Source: an uncultured Anaerolineae bacterium (lineage in GTDB: Bacteria; Chloroflexota; Anaerolineae; Promineifilales; Promineifilaceae). Taken from it: 64,000 nt of DNA. The position numbers and the translations under genes are program-made. Of the stretch, positions 26,193-33,782 are shown piece by piece; within the stretch, counting starts at the first letter, position 1; each line of letters starts with the position of its first letter. Location: NCBI GenBank assembly GCA_905479495.1, contig CAJQMR010000042.1, positions 25,210-89,209 of the forward strand. The letters run 5' to 3'. The notes beneath the pieces are model-generated. The model was given only the letters and a program-made list of their open reading frames with translations. It made no database searches and was not told where the DNA came from.

Positions 26193-27454
26193 GTACAAAA
26201 AACGATGTTTTAGTGGTTGGTGCAGGATTGGCGGGGTTAACGGCCGTTTGGCAGCTCGCTACTCAGCAAAAAAAGGCCCGGTTAGTCAGCAAAGGGTGGG
26301 GGGCAACCCATTGGCACAGTGGCTGCATTGATGTGCTGGGCTACTACCCGATTGATGAAAGCCAGCCGGTGGAATCTCCTGGCGTGACGCTGGCCAAGCT
26401 CATTGCCGATCAGCCGGAGCACCCGTATGCCTTGGTCGGGGTGGCTGGCGTTGAAGAAGCGTTGACGATGTTCCAAACGCTGTGCGCCGAGGCGGGTTAT
26501 CCGTTACATGGTTCGCTGGACAAAAACTGGCTGCTGCCTTCGGCCGTGGGCACCTTCCGGCCCACCTGCCTGGCTCCAGAAACAATGATTGCCGGGGATT
26601 TGCGCCGTGATGACCCGATGCTGATTGTGGGGATTAAGCAGCTGGTTGATTTTTATCCCAACATCGTCGCAGAAAATTTGGTGAAGCAGGGCGTGGAGGC
26701 AGCGCATTTGATGTTGGATATGCCCAAGCTTGCCCAGCGCAACTTTAACACGCCAGTCAGCATCGGCAGCATGATGGAACAGCCTAGTTTTCGTAGCGAT
26801 TTGGTGCGGTTCATCAAGCCCAAGCTAGGCAAGGCCAAGCGGGTGGGGTTGCCCGCTGTTTTGGGCCGCTACCCTTCGTTGACCATTAAAAACGATTTGG
26901 AAAAACAACTGGGCGTGCCTGTGTTTGAGATTCCAGGATTGCCGCCCTCGCTGCCGGGGCTGCGGCTGCACGCTATTTTGTTGCAGGCGATTGAGCGGGC
27001 TGGTGGCCGCGTTTATCATGGTTTGGAGGGTGTGGGGATTGAAAGTGAGGAGGGGATGGTTACGGCCGTTTTCACCGAAGCTGCCGGTCGCCCTAAGCCA
27101 CATCGTTTTGCTCGCTACGTGGTAGCTACTGGCGGCATTTTGGGCGGTGGCATTGTCACCCGGCAGGATGGCAGCGCGCACGAATTGGTGTTTGATTTAC
27201 CGGTCGCCTTGCCAGAGAGTCGTCAGGATTGGTTTGAGCAAGATTTTATGGATGCCAAAGGGCATCCGGTCTATCGAGCTGGGCTGACTGTCAATGCGCA
27301 ATTCCAGCCGGTGAACGGGGGCAGCCAGCCAGTGTATGGCAATGTGTACGCCGCAGGCACTACCCTCGGCCACAGCGAAGTCATTCGCGAACGCTCTTTT
27401 GAGGGCGTGGCTCTGGCAACTGGCTTTGCTGTGGGGAACTTGTTGGCTCAATGA
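26189..27454 (+). CDS. glpB: Glycerol-3-phosphate dehydrogenase, subunit B
   Basis: 421 aa flavoprotein subunit. N-terminal VVGAGLAGLTAVWQL (FAD-binding), then the HWHSGCIDVLGY block characteristic of GlpB and a C-terminal NVYAAGTTLGHSEVIRERSFEGVALATGFAVG. It bridges GlpA and the iron-sulfur subunit GlpC in the membrane-associated complex. Overlaps glpA by 4 nt. Confidence 0.93.
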   Translation: MSTKNDVLVVGAGLAGLTAVWQLATQQKKARLVSKGWGATHWHSGCIDVLGYYPIDESQPVESPGVTLAKLIADQPEHPYALVGVAGVEEALTMFQTLCAEAGYPLHGSLDKNWLLPSAVGTFRPTCLAPETMIAGDLRRDDPMLIVGIKQLVDFYPNIVAENLVKQGVEAAHLMLDMPKLAQRNFNTPVSIGSMMEQPSFRSDLVRFIKPKLGKAKRVGLPAVLGRYPSLTIKNDLEKQLGVPVFEIPGLPPSLPGLRLHAILLQAIERAGGRVYHGLEGVGIESEEGMVTAVFTEAAGRPKPHRFARYVVATGGILGGGIVTRQDGSAHELVFDLPVALPESRQDWFEQDFMDAKGHPVYRAGLTVNAQFQPVNGGSQPVYGNVYAAGTTLGHSEVIRERSFEGVALATGFAVGNLLAQ

Positions 27455-27463
27455 AAACCTAAG

Positions 27464-27521
27464 GTAGGGGCGACCCTCCGTGGTCGCCCAAATCAGGGCA
27501 GACACGGGGGTCTGCCCTTAC
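27464..27521. repeat. Double hairpin element inside the glp operon
   Basis: GTAGGGGCGACC...GGTCGCCC (to 27489) and AGGGCAGACACGGGGGTCTGCCCT (27495-27518) form two adjacent hairpins with GTAGG and CTTAC at the outer ends. It fills the glpB-glpC gap and could lower or process the downstream part of the transcript. Confidence 0.75.
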
Positions 27522-27547
27522 ATAAACATGATTAAAAATGGGGAAAG

Positions 27548-28858
27548 ATGATGCGGAACGTTTGGGAAGCAGACACAACACTCGAATTTGAAGCAGTTCA
27601 GCCGGTTGAATTGACGTTGGATCATTGCATAAAATGCAACATTTGCGTGACCGCTTGCCCGGTAACGGCCGTTACCGATCTGTTCCCTGGCCCCAAGTAC
27701 GAAGCGCCACAGGCAGGTCGCTTCCGCCAGAGCAAACAGCCCACGCCCGACTACTCCGTCGATTATTGCAGCGGCTGCCGTGCCTGTAATCTGGCTTGCC
27801 CCACCGGGGTTAAGATTGCCGAAATCAATGCCCGCGCTCGCGGTGTCATCGTGGAGGAGGGCAAGCAATCTGGCCGGAATAAATTGCGCAATAATTTGGT
27901 GGCGCGCCCAGAGCTGCTGGGTAAGTTTGGCCAGCCCGTGGCACCTCTGGCTAACTTTTTGCTGCATGGCGGCATCGGCCGTTTTTTTGCCGACAAGCTG
28001 CTGGGGATTGCGCCAAAAGCGCCGCTGCCCGTTTTTTCTCGTGAAAAATTTAGCAGTTGGCTGAAAAAGCGTTCTGCTCCGGCTAACGCCACACGCAAGA
28101 TTGTGTACTTCCGAGGTTGTTCTACAGAATATTTTGAGCCGCGTGTGGGCAAAGCGGCCGTTCAGGTTTTAGAGGCCAATGGGTTTGAGGTATTGGTGCC
28201 GGAGCAAAACTGCTGCGGCCTGCCCTTGCTCTCCAATGGCGAATTTGATGCGGCTCGGGAATTCCATTCAAGCAACATCAAAAAGTTGATCGATTACGTG
28301 AAGCAAGGCTACGTGATTGTGGGCACCTCCACCAGCTGCACCCTGACGCTAAAAGAAGAGGCGCCGGAGCTGCTGGATTATTTCACAGAAGATGCTCAAC
28401 TGCTGGCAGCCAACACCTACGATCTCAACGAGTTTTTGACCATGCTGCTGGATGCTGGCGAGCTAAAAACGGACAGTCTACGGCCGATTCCGCTGCGACT
28501 GGCGTATCATGCGCCCTGCCAGTTTAAAGCGCACCGTATTGGTCGCCCCAGCGTGGAAATTATGGATTTGATTCCAGAGCTGGAAATTATTGAGAGCCAG
28601 GCGACTTGCTGTGGCGTGGCCGGAACGTACGGCTACAAGGCCGAAAAGTACCAGGTGGCGATGGATGTGGGACGGCCGTTATTTGAGTTCATTCATGAAG
28701 TCAACGGGCCAGTCAACGTGTGCGACAGCGAAACATGCCGCTGGCAAATCACCGCAGCCACCGGGCAGGCGTCAGTGCATCCCATCGAGCTGCTCTCTGC
28801 CGCCTACGGCTACCCGCCCGAAGGCGAACTGGCCAAAGTGCTGCTCCCCCTGAGCTAA
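27548..28858 (+). CDS. glpC: Glycerol-3-phosphate dehydrogenase, iron-sulfur subunit C
   Basis: 436 aa electron-transfer subunit. Two [4Fe-4S] motifs: Cys27/30/33/37 and Cys74/77/80/84, then two CCG (heterodisulfide-reductase-like) domains with NCCGLPLL and ATCCGVAGTYG. It passes electrons from GlpAB to the quinone pool. Two ATGs in a row (27548, 27551) follow GGGGAAAG; either could start. No glpK or glpF lies within the window next to it. Confidence 0.95.
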   Translation: MMRNVWEADTTLEFEAVQPVELTLDHCIKCNICVTACPVTAVTDLFPGPKYEAPQAGRFRQSKQPTPDYSVDYCSGCRACNLACPTGVKIAEINARARGVIVEEGKQSGRNKLRNNLVARPELLGKFGQPVAPLANFLLHGGIGRFFADKLLGIAPKAPLPVFSREKFSSWLKKRSAPANATRKIVYFRGCSTEYFEPRVGKAAVQVLEANGFEVLVPEQNCCGLPLLSNGEFDAAREFHSSNIKKLIDYVKQGYVIVGTSTSCTLTLKEEAPELLDYFTEDAQLLAANTYDLNEFLTMLLDAGELKTDSLRPIPLRLAYHAPCQFKAHRIGRPSVEIMDLIPELEIIESQATCCGVAGTYGYKAEKYQVAMDVGRPLFEFIHEVNGPVNVCDSETCRWQITAATGQASVHPIELLSAAYGYPPEGELAKVLLPLS

Positions 28859-28870
28859 AGTTTAAAATTA

Positions 28871-28943
28871 TTACGAAGGAACAAAGGTAGGAAGGAACAA
28901 AGAATTAGATGCTTTGTTCCTTTGTTTCTTCGTGCCTTCGTAT
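28871..28943. repeat. Intergenic inverted repeat, GAAGGAACAAAG type
   Basis: TTACGAAGGAACAAAGG... on the left matches the complement of ...CCTTTGTTTCTTCGTGCCTTCGTA on the right. It ends the glp operon. A relative with similar wording is at 30863-30944. Confidence 0.75.
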
Positions 28944-29010
28944 AAAATGCCCCTGAACACAATCTCCCTTCGAACTGGATAGCGACCTGGATTTGTGGGA
29001 CAATAGCGCC

Positions 29011-29823
29011 ATGCTTCATTTGCGCACCATTCGCCTCAATTTAGACTCCCTGGATGACGCTGAGCGGCAGCAGTATCCGTTTAACATTCCCGCTTTGCAG
29101 CAGGAAGCGGGCATTGAATTGACCAGGCCTGTTACCTTTTTGGTGGGTGAGAATGGGTCGGGGAAGTCTACTTTAATCGAGGCGTTGGCAACGGCCGTTT
29201 CTGCGTACACCGTCGGTAGTGAGGATATTTCACTGGATAAAACATTAGCGCCTATACGGCGGTTGGCCGATAGATTGCGGCTGGTCTGGTCGATTAAAAC
29301 GCGCAGCGGCTTCTTTTTGCGCGCTGAGGACTTTTTTGGCTACATCAAGCGACTTAGCCAGATGGAAGCGGAGCTGCTGGCCGAGATTCAGCAGGTGGAT
29401 AATACGTACGTGGGACGTTCGGAGAAGGCCAAAGGGTTGGCCAAAATGCCCTACATGACCGAACTCAATGCGCTGCGCTCGCAATACGGCCGTCACCTCA
29501 ACACCTTTTCCCACGGCGAAAGCTTTTTGGAGCTGTTTCAATCCCGTTTCCAGCCCAACAGCCTCTACTTGCTGGATGAACCGGAAACGCCGCTCTCTCC
29601 CATGCGCCAGCTCACCCTGCTTTCTATGATGAAAGAAATGGTTGCCCAAAACTGCCAATTTATTGTTGCCACCCATTCGCCTATTCTCATGGCTTTCCCT
29701 GAGGCTACGCTGCTCAGCTTTGATTACAGTCCAGCCCAGGCCGTGGATTACGAAACGTTAGAGCACGTCAGCGTCACCCGCTCATTCCTGAACAATCCGG
29801 AGCAGTATTTGCGACACTTATAA
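29011..29823 (+). CDS. AAA-family ATPase (ABC-like, AAA_21 type)
   Basis: 270 aa. Walker A GENGSGKST near 43-51, signature-like FSHGES near 167, Walker B LYLLDEPETPLS near 185, and the H-loop ATHSPIL near 222. This is the compact, single-domain ATPase type related to RecF/ABC ATPases, not linked to a permease. Role unknown; no nuclease partner (OLD-type) is adjacent. GACAAT 6 nt before the ATG hints at a leaderless mRNA. Confidence 0.85.
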   Translation: MLHLRTIRLNLDSLDDAERQQYPFNIPALQQEAGIELTRPVTFLVGENGSGKSTLIEALATAVSAYTVGSEDISLDKTLAPIRRLADRLRLVWSIKTRSGFFLRAEDFFGYIKRLSQMEAELLAEIQQVDNTYVGRSEKAKGLAKMPYMTELNALRSQYGRHLNTFSHGESFLELFQSRFQPNSLYLLDEPETPLSPMRQLTLLSMMKEMVAQNCQFIVATHSPILMAFPEATLLSFDYSPAQAVDYETLEHVSVTRSFLNNPEQYLRHL

Positions 29824-29889
29824 ATTACCTAATTACGCAATTACCCAATTACTAAAGCGAAATTAAGTAATCAGGTAATTAAGTAATTG
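29823..29889. repeat. AATTACCCAATTAC-type inverted repeat, copy 1
   Basis: AAATTACCTAATTACGCAATTACCC on the left and the near-complement TAAGTAATCAGGTAATTAAG on the right. Other copies are at 44665-44731, 47414-47456 and 53969-54045. Confidence 0.8.
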
Positions 29890-29903
29890 GCTTTTTTGCT
29901 ATT

Positions 29904-30857
29904 ATGCCTAATCTCCAATCCTTCGATTCCACTCAGGACAAGTCTCCAATCCCCAGTCTCGATTTATCCATCGTCATTGTGAATTACAACACCCGGCAGC
30001 TGCTGGATGACTGCCTGGCGTCTCTGCTGGCGGCAGACCAGCCTGCGGGCGGAATGGAAATTATTGTGGTGGATAATGCCTCCCGCGACGGCAGCCAGGC
30101 GATGGTGCGGGAAAAATATCCACCGGTGCAGTTGGTGGCCAGCGAGGTGAATCGAGGGTTTTCGGCGGCGAATAATTTGGGGGTTGAGGTGGCAAACGGC
30201 CGTTTTATCCTTTTCCTCAACTCCGACACGCGCGTGGAGCCAGATGCCCTGGTAAAACCGCTGGCCTATTTAGCACAGCATCCAGAAGCGGGCGCATTGA
30301 CGGTGCGGCTCATCTACCCCAATGGCGAGCGGGACCCGGACAATCATCGTGGTTTTCCCACACCGTGGAATGCCATCTGCCACTTTTCTGGCCTCAGCCG
30401 ATTGTTGCCGGAAAATCCTCGCTTTAATGGCTACTTCGCGAGCTATCAAAACATGGCTGAAACGCACCCGGTGGATGTGATTGCCGGATCGTACATGCTC
30501 ATGCCCATGGCGCTATGCCGTGAACTAGGCGGCTGGGATGAAACCTACTTCTTTTACGGTGAGGACATTGATTTTTGCTACCGTATTCGGCAGGCAGGCT
30601 ACCAAATTATCTATTATCCGCATGTGGAAGTGCTGCATTACAAGGGGGCCAGCTCTGGCCTGCGCAAGGAGTCGGCCGAAATTGCCAGGCCGCCCAAGGA
30701 AACGCGGGTAAAGGTGGCGAAAGAGTCTGTGCGGGCGATGAAGATTTTTTACCGTAAGTTTTACCGGCAGCAATATCCGTGGATTGTTACGGCCGTTGTC
30801 CTGGCCGGTATCCAAATTCGCGGCTGGTTCCGCATCCTCAAACACCAACTCACCTGA
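29904..30857 (+). CDS. Family 2 glycosyltransferase (rhamnosyltransferase/WbbL-like)
   Basis: 317 aa GT-A enzyme. LSIVIVNYNTRQLLDDCL, IVVDNASRDGS, NRGFSAANNLG and FLNSDT (DxD-like) identify the WbbL/rhamnosyltransferase branch; GWDETYFFYGEDIDFCYRIRQAGY carries the catalytic ED region. A C-terminal basic/hydrophobic stretch may bind the membrane. Likely adds sugar to a cell-surface polysaccharide. The first ~18 residues (SFDSTQDKSPIPS) look read from a repeat-like sequence, so the true start may be later. Confidence 0.9.
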   Translation: MPNLQSFDSTQDKSPIPSLDLSIVIVNYNTRQLLDDCLASLLAADQPAGGMEIIVVDNASRDGSQAMVREKYPPVQLVASEVNRGFSAANNLGVEVANGRFILFLNSDTRVEPDALVKPLAYLAQHPEAGALTVRLIYPNGERDPDNHRGFPTPWNAICHFSGLSRLLPENPRFNGYFASYQNMAETHPVDVIAGSYMLMPMALCRELGGWDETYFFYGEDIDFCYRIRQAGYQIIYYPHVEVLHYKGASSGLRKESAEIARPPKETRVKVAKESVRAMKIFYRKFYRQQYPWIVTAVVLAGIQIRGWFRILKHQLT

Positions 30858-30862
30858 AAAGC

Positions 30863-30944
30863 AAATTTATACAAAGGGACGAAGAGACGAAGGGACAAAA
30901 GAAATTTCTTTGTTCCTCTGTCCCTTTGTTTCTTCGTATAATTT
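30863..30944. repeat. Intergenic inverted repeat, GACGAAGGGACAAAAG type
   Basis: AAATTTATACAAAGGGACGAAG on the left matches the complement of the right side, CTGTCCCTTTGTTTCTTCGTATAATTT. It follows the glycosyltransferase stop and probably terminates it. Confidence 0.75.
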
Positions 30945-30955
30945 CCTGTTGTCGA

Positions 30956-30996
30956 TTGACAAATTTTTTTACTGATACTATACTCCCCCATAGTAT
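30956..30996 (+). promoter_or_regulatory. Promoter with ATACTAT/ATAGTAT operator upstream of fmdB-csoR-osmC
   Basis: TTGACA (30956-30961), 17-bp spacer, TATACT (30979-30984). The inverted repeat ATACTAT-N8-ATAGTAT (30975-30981 and 30990-30996) with a C-tract in the middle overlaps the -10 box. A/T-rich arms around a C/G tract are typical of CsoR/RcnR-family operators, and such a regulator is encoded downstream. Confidence 0.75.
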
Positions 30997-31017
30997 ATTC
31001 AAGGGAGTTATATTTGT

Positions 31018-31230
31018 ATGCCAATGTATGATTTTGCCTGCCGTGAATGTGGGCAGGTGTTTGAAAAGAAGTTGAGAATGTCACAATCCAGTGACCCGCA
31101 AACATGCCCTACCTGTGGCAGCGGCGACACGCGCCGCCATATGTCATCTTCATTTGCTGTAGGTGGTGGCGGCGGCCGTAGTGCCGCACCTGTTATGTCT
31201 GCACCGCCGCCCAGCAGCCCATTCACCTGA
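31018..31230 (+). CDS. FmdB-type zinc ribbon protein
   Basis: 70 aa. The N-terminus MPMYDFACRECGQVFEK and the second pair CPTCGSGDTRR give four zinc ligands (Cys8, Cys11, Cys30, Cys33); the C-terminal tail is Gly/Ser/Pro-rich and disordered. FmdB-like proteins are putative regulators of unknown mechanism. It is first in a probable operon with the CsoR-like and OsmC-like genes, under the operator-bearing promoter. Confidence 0.9.
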   Translation: MPMYDFACRECGQVFEKKLRMSQSSDPQTCPTCGSGDTRRHMSSSFAVGGGGGRSAAPVMSAPPPSSPFT

Positions 31231-31289
31231 GCGAGTGGCTGCTAGGCAAGCAGGTTGCTTGCTGAAGAAAATCCGCAGATTATACAGAT

Positions 31290-31350
31290 TTATCTCTTTT
31301 CTCTGTGAAACTCTGTGTTCCCTCTGCGTAACTCTGTGTCCCGCTTTTTA
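31290..31350. repeat. CTCTGTG-type element, half copy
   Basis: Repeated CTCTGTGAAACTCTGTGTTCCCTCTGCG-like wording, ending at the ribosome-binding site of the CsoR-like gene. It matches one arm of the elements at 48268-48364 and 49655-49725. Confidence 0.65.
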
Positions 31351-31360
31351 GGAGTACAAA

Positions 31361-31639
31361 ATGAAGGTTCCGAATACGGCCGTAAAAAAAGAGCTGCAAA
31401 CGCGCCTCAATCGTATTGAAGGGCAGGTTCGTGGTGTGCAGAAGATGCTGGATGATGATCGGGAATGTCAGGAGATTGTGCAGCAGTTAACGGCCGTACG
31501 GTCCGCCGTGCATAATGCGCGGCTCCAGTTCATGCGCACCTATGCCCGCGATTGTCTGCTGCAAGGTGCAGAACTAAGCGAGGCTGAGCGCACGGTGCTG
31601 GTCGATGATTTGATGAATTTAATTGCCAAGGTGGAGTAA
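31361..31639 (+). CDS. CsoR/RcnR-family repressor, Cys36-Tyr61-Cys65 variant
   Basis: 92 aa all-helical repressor with the family opening RLNRIEGQVRGVQKMLDD. Copper sensors of the family use Cys36, His61 and Cys65; here positions 36 and 65 are Cys but 61 is Tyr (RTYARDC). Loss of the His argues against Cu(I) sensing and recalls CstR, a persulfide sensor that uses two Cys. AGGAG precedes ATG 31361. The OsmC-like gene follows after 2 nt, which fits a thiol or sulfur-stress role. It probably binds the operator at 30975-30996. Confidence 0.88.
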   Translation: MKVPNTAVKKELQTRLNRIEGQVRGVQKMLDDDRECQEIVQQLTAVRSAVHNARLQFMRTYARDCLLQGAELSEAERTVLVDDLMNLIAKVE

Positions 31640-31641
31640 AA

Positions 31642-32079
31642 ATGGGTAACGAAAAAACAGCTAAAGTTGTCTGGTCCGGCAGCGATTTGCAATTTCACGG
31701 CACGCTGGGATCAGGATATGAATTTGATTTGAACAGCAACGCCGGGCCAGGCGGGGGCAGCCCAATGGAATTTTTACTGGCTGGCGTAGCGGGCTGCACC
31801 GCCATGGATGTTATCTCCATTTTGCAGAAAATGCGGCAAAAGGTGCATGATTTCTCCGTAGAAATTTCTGGTGTGCGGGCCGATGATCATCCTAAAGTGT
31901 ACACCGAGGTGGACATCACCTACGTGGTGCGGGGGGAGAACCTCAAAGAAGAGAACGTAGCGCGGGCCATTGAGCTTTCTGAAGATATTTACTGCTCCGC
32001 TAGCCAGATGTTCCGTCGTTCTGGCACGACGGTTACCAGCAGTTACCGCATTGAGGAAACGGCCGTTACCGCTGATTAA
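31642..32079 (+). CDS. OsmC/YhfA-like peroxidase family protein
   Basis: 145 aa. Both catalytic cysteines of the family are present: Cys52 in GVAGCTAMD and Cys118 in SEDIYCSASQ. OsmC/Ohr proteins reduce organic hydroperoxides; the YhfA-like branch, which this resembles, is less well defined. It is almost fused to the CsoR-like gene and is likely its main regulated target. Confidence 0.9.
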   Translation: MGNEKTAKVVWSGSDLQFHGTLGSGYEFDLNSNAGPGGGSPMEFLLAGVAGCTAMDVISILQKMRQKVHDFSVEISGVRADDHPKVYTEVDITYVVRGENLKEENVARAIELSEDIYCSASQMFRRSGTTVTSSYRIEETAVTAD

Positions 32080-32089
32080 ATACACAATG

Positions 32090-32120
32090 AACTACCCTCA
32101 ACTTTGAACTTGAGGGTAGT
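32090..32120. terminator. Bidirectional hairpin after osmC-like gene
   Basis: ACTACCCTCAA (32091-32101) pairs with TTGAGGGTAGT (32110-32120). There is no T-run on the + side. It separates converging genes. Confidence 0.6.
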
Positions 32121-32140
32121 CCAGAAAGCAGCAAACGTTC

Positions 32141-32614
32141 CTATTCAGCAATAGGTAAATAAAGGTCCAGCACAAACTCAACATCGGGCAAATCGGTTGC
32201 GATGCTTTTCTCTAGCCATTGATGCGTGCCGTGTTTGTATTTGCTGTCCTCAAGCCAGGTAACCAACTCCTGCCATTTTTCGCCAATCACTTCAAATTGC
32301 CCCTTCGGCACCTCGCACCGTTTAACGGCATAAAGCCCCCCCTCAAACTCCTCAATTCTTGTGTCCCCTTCGGGCAAAGTTTCAGGGCCAACCTTTAGCC
32401 ACACCTCATAGCCATAATTGGGACTCCCCGCAGAAGGATTCGGGTTGTTGAAGCCAAAGATTGGATGGTTTTCAAAATCATTGTACAGTCCTTTGGGTTT
32501 TGCCCACGCTTCAAGCTTTCCCCAGGCCTCGTTTTCTGGGCTTGGGCCGAAGCCCCAGACGCTGGCCACCCGCATCGGTTCGAGTTCCACAATACGTACA
32601 TCATTTTTACTCAT
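32141..32614 (-). CDS. GyrI-like effector-binding domain protein
   Basis: 157 aa stand-alone SOUL/GyrI-like domain (VRIVELEPMRVASVWGFGPSPENEAW near the start, GYEVWLKV, GGLYAVKRCEVPKGQ near the middle). Such domains bind hydrophobic or cationic small molecules and are often paired with regulators. It is divergent from the YafY/WYL regulator gene, so that regulator may control it. GGAGAC lies upstream of ATG 32614. Confidence 0.85.
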   Translation of the reverse strand: MSKNDVRIVELEPMRVASVWGFGPSPENEAWGKLEAWAKPKGLYNDFENHPIFGFNNPNPSAGSPNYGYEVWLKVGPETLPEGDTRIEEFEGGLYAVKRCEVPKGQFEVIGEKWQELVTWLEDSKYKHGTHQWLEKSIATDLPDVEFVLDLYLPIAE

Positions 32615-32754
32615 CGAAATGTCTCCTTTTTACTTGCTGGATGGTGCACCAGGTTCTCTTTAGATAATATCCTTACGATACCATTCCATCCCTGACATCT
32701 GCTGTCAGGGTTCTGTGGCATAATGGCAAAAATTGTGATTTCAGGAGTGTTGTG

Positions 32755-33723
32755 ATGCGCGCTGACCGCTTATTGTCGCTGCTGATGCTTTTACAAACTC
32801 GGGGGCAAATGACGGCTCAAGAACTGGCCAAAGAGCTGGAAGTGTCTGAGCGAACCATTTACCGGGACATGGATGCCTTGAGCGTGGCCGGAATTCCGAT
32901 TTATGGCGAACCTGGCCCGGAGGGAGGTTTTGCGCTGCTCAACAGTTACCGCACCAACCTCACCGGCCTGACCGAAGGGGAAGTACGAGCACTGTTTATG
33001 CTGAGCATTCCCGCGCCGCTGGCCGATCTGGGTGTTAGTCAAGAATTGCGCTCCGCGCTGCTCAAATTGTCGGCCGCTTTGCCAGACAGCCACCGTCGTG
33101 ACGAGGCAAAGGTGCGGCAGCGGTTTCATCTAGACTCAACCTGGTGGCACCAGGGCGCGGAGCAACTACCACATTTGTCTACTGTTCATGACGCTTTGTG
33201 GCAGGACCGACAGCTTCACATTGTTTACCGTACGGCCGTTGGCATTCAACTCGAAAGGCAGGTCGCACCCTATGGGCTTGTAGCCAAGGCCGGTGTCTGG
33301 TACTTGGTGTGTGCCCGAAACGAGGCAATCCAGGTGCACCGTGTTTCAAATCTATTGGCTGTGCAGGTGGTGGATGAATCATTTGAACATCCAGCTGACT
33401 TCAATCTGGCCCAATTCTGGGACAACTATTGCCGTGACTATGAATCCTTGCTGGCTCGTTTTACAGTCACCGTGCGCGTGGCAACGAACTTTATTGCTGA
33501 ACTGCCCCGGCGCTTTGGCAGCCAGATGCACGAAAAGATTGCCCAGGCCGGACCCCCAGATGATGAAGGCTGGATCAGTCTGGAACTTTCTTTTGCCTCG
33601 TTTGAAGATGCCCGGGACCGCATTCTGGGCTGCGGGCGTGGGGTTGAGGTTTTGGCACCGCGTGCCTTGCGCAGAAGCGTGTTGGACTATGCCGAGCAGA
33701 TCATCGATCTTTACACGTATTGA
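32755..33723 (+). CDS. YafY-type HTH/WYL-domain transcriptional regulator
   Basis: 322 aa. N-terminal HTH (LLMLLQTRGQMTAQELAKELEVSERTIYRDMDALSVAGIP) and a C-terminal WYL-like domain (RQVAPYGLVAKAGVWYLVCARN) that binds nucleotide or other ligands. AGGAG favours the ATG at 32755. It is divergent from the GyrI-like gene, 137 nt apart. Confidence 0.92.
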   Translation: MRADRLLSLLMLLQTRGQMTAQELAKELEVSERTIYRDMDALSVAGIPIYGEPGPEGGFALLNSYRTNLTGLTEGEVRALFMLSIPAPLADLGVSQELRSALLKLSAALPDSHRRDEAKVRQRFHLDSTWWHQGAEQLPHLSTVHDALWQDRQLHIVYRTAVGIQLERQVAPYGLVAKAGVWYLVCARNEAIQVHRVSNLLAVQVVDESFEHPADFNLAQFWDNYCRDYESLLARFTVTVRVATNFIAELPRRFGSQMHEKIAQAGPPDDEGWISLELSFASFEDARDRILGCGRGVEVLAPRALRRSVLDYAEQIIDLYTY

Positions 33724-33782
33724 TTTTTTAATTTACTTGTTTCTTACGGCAGCCTCAGCCATTGTTGCTTATCATCGTGGGC

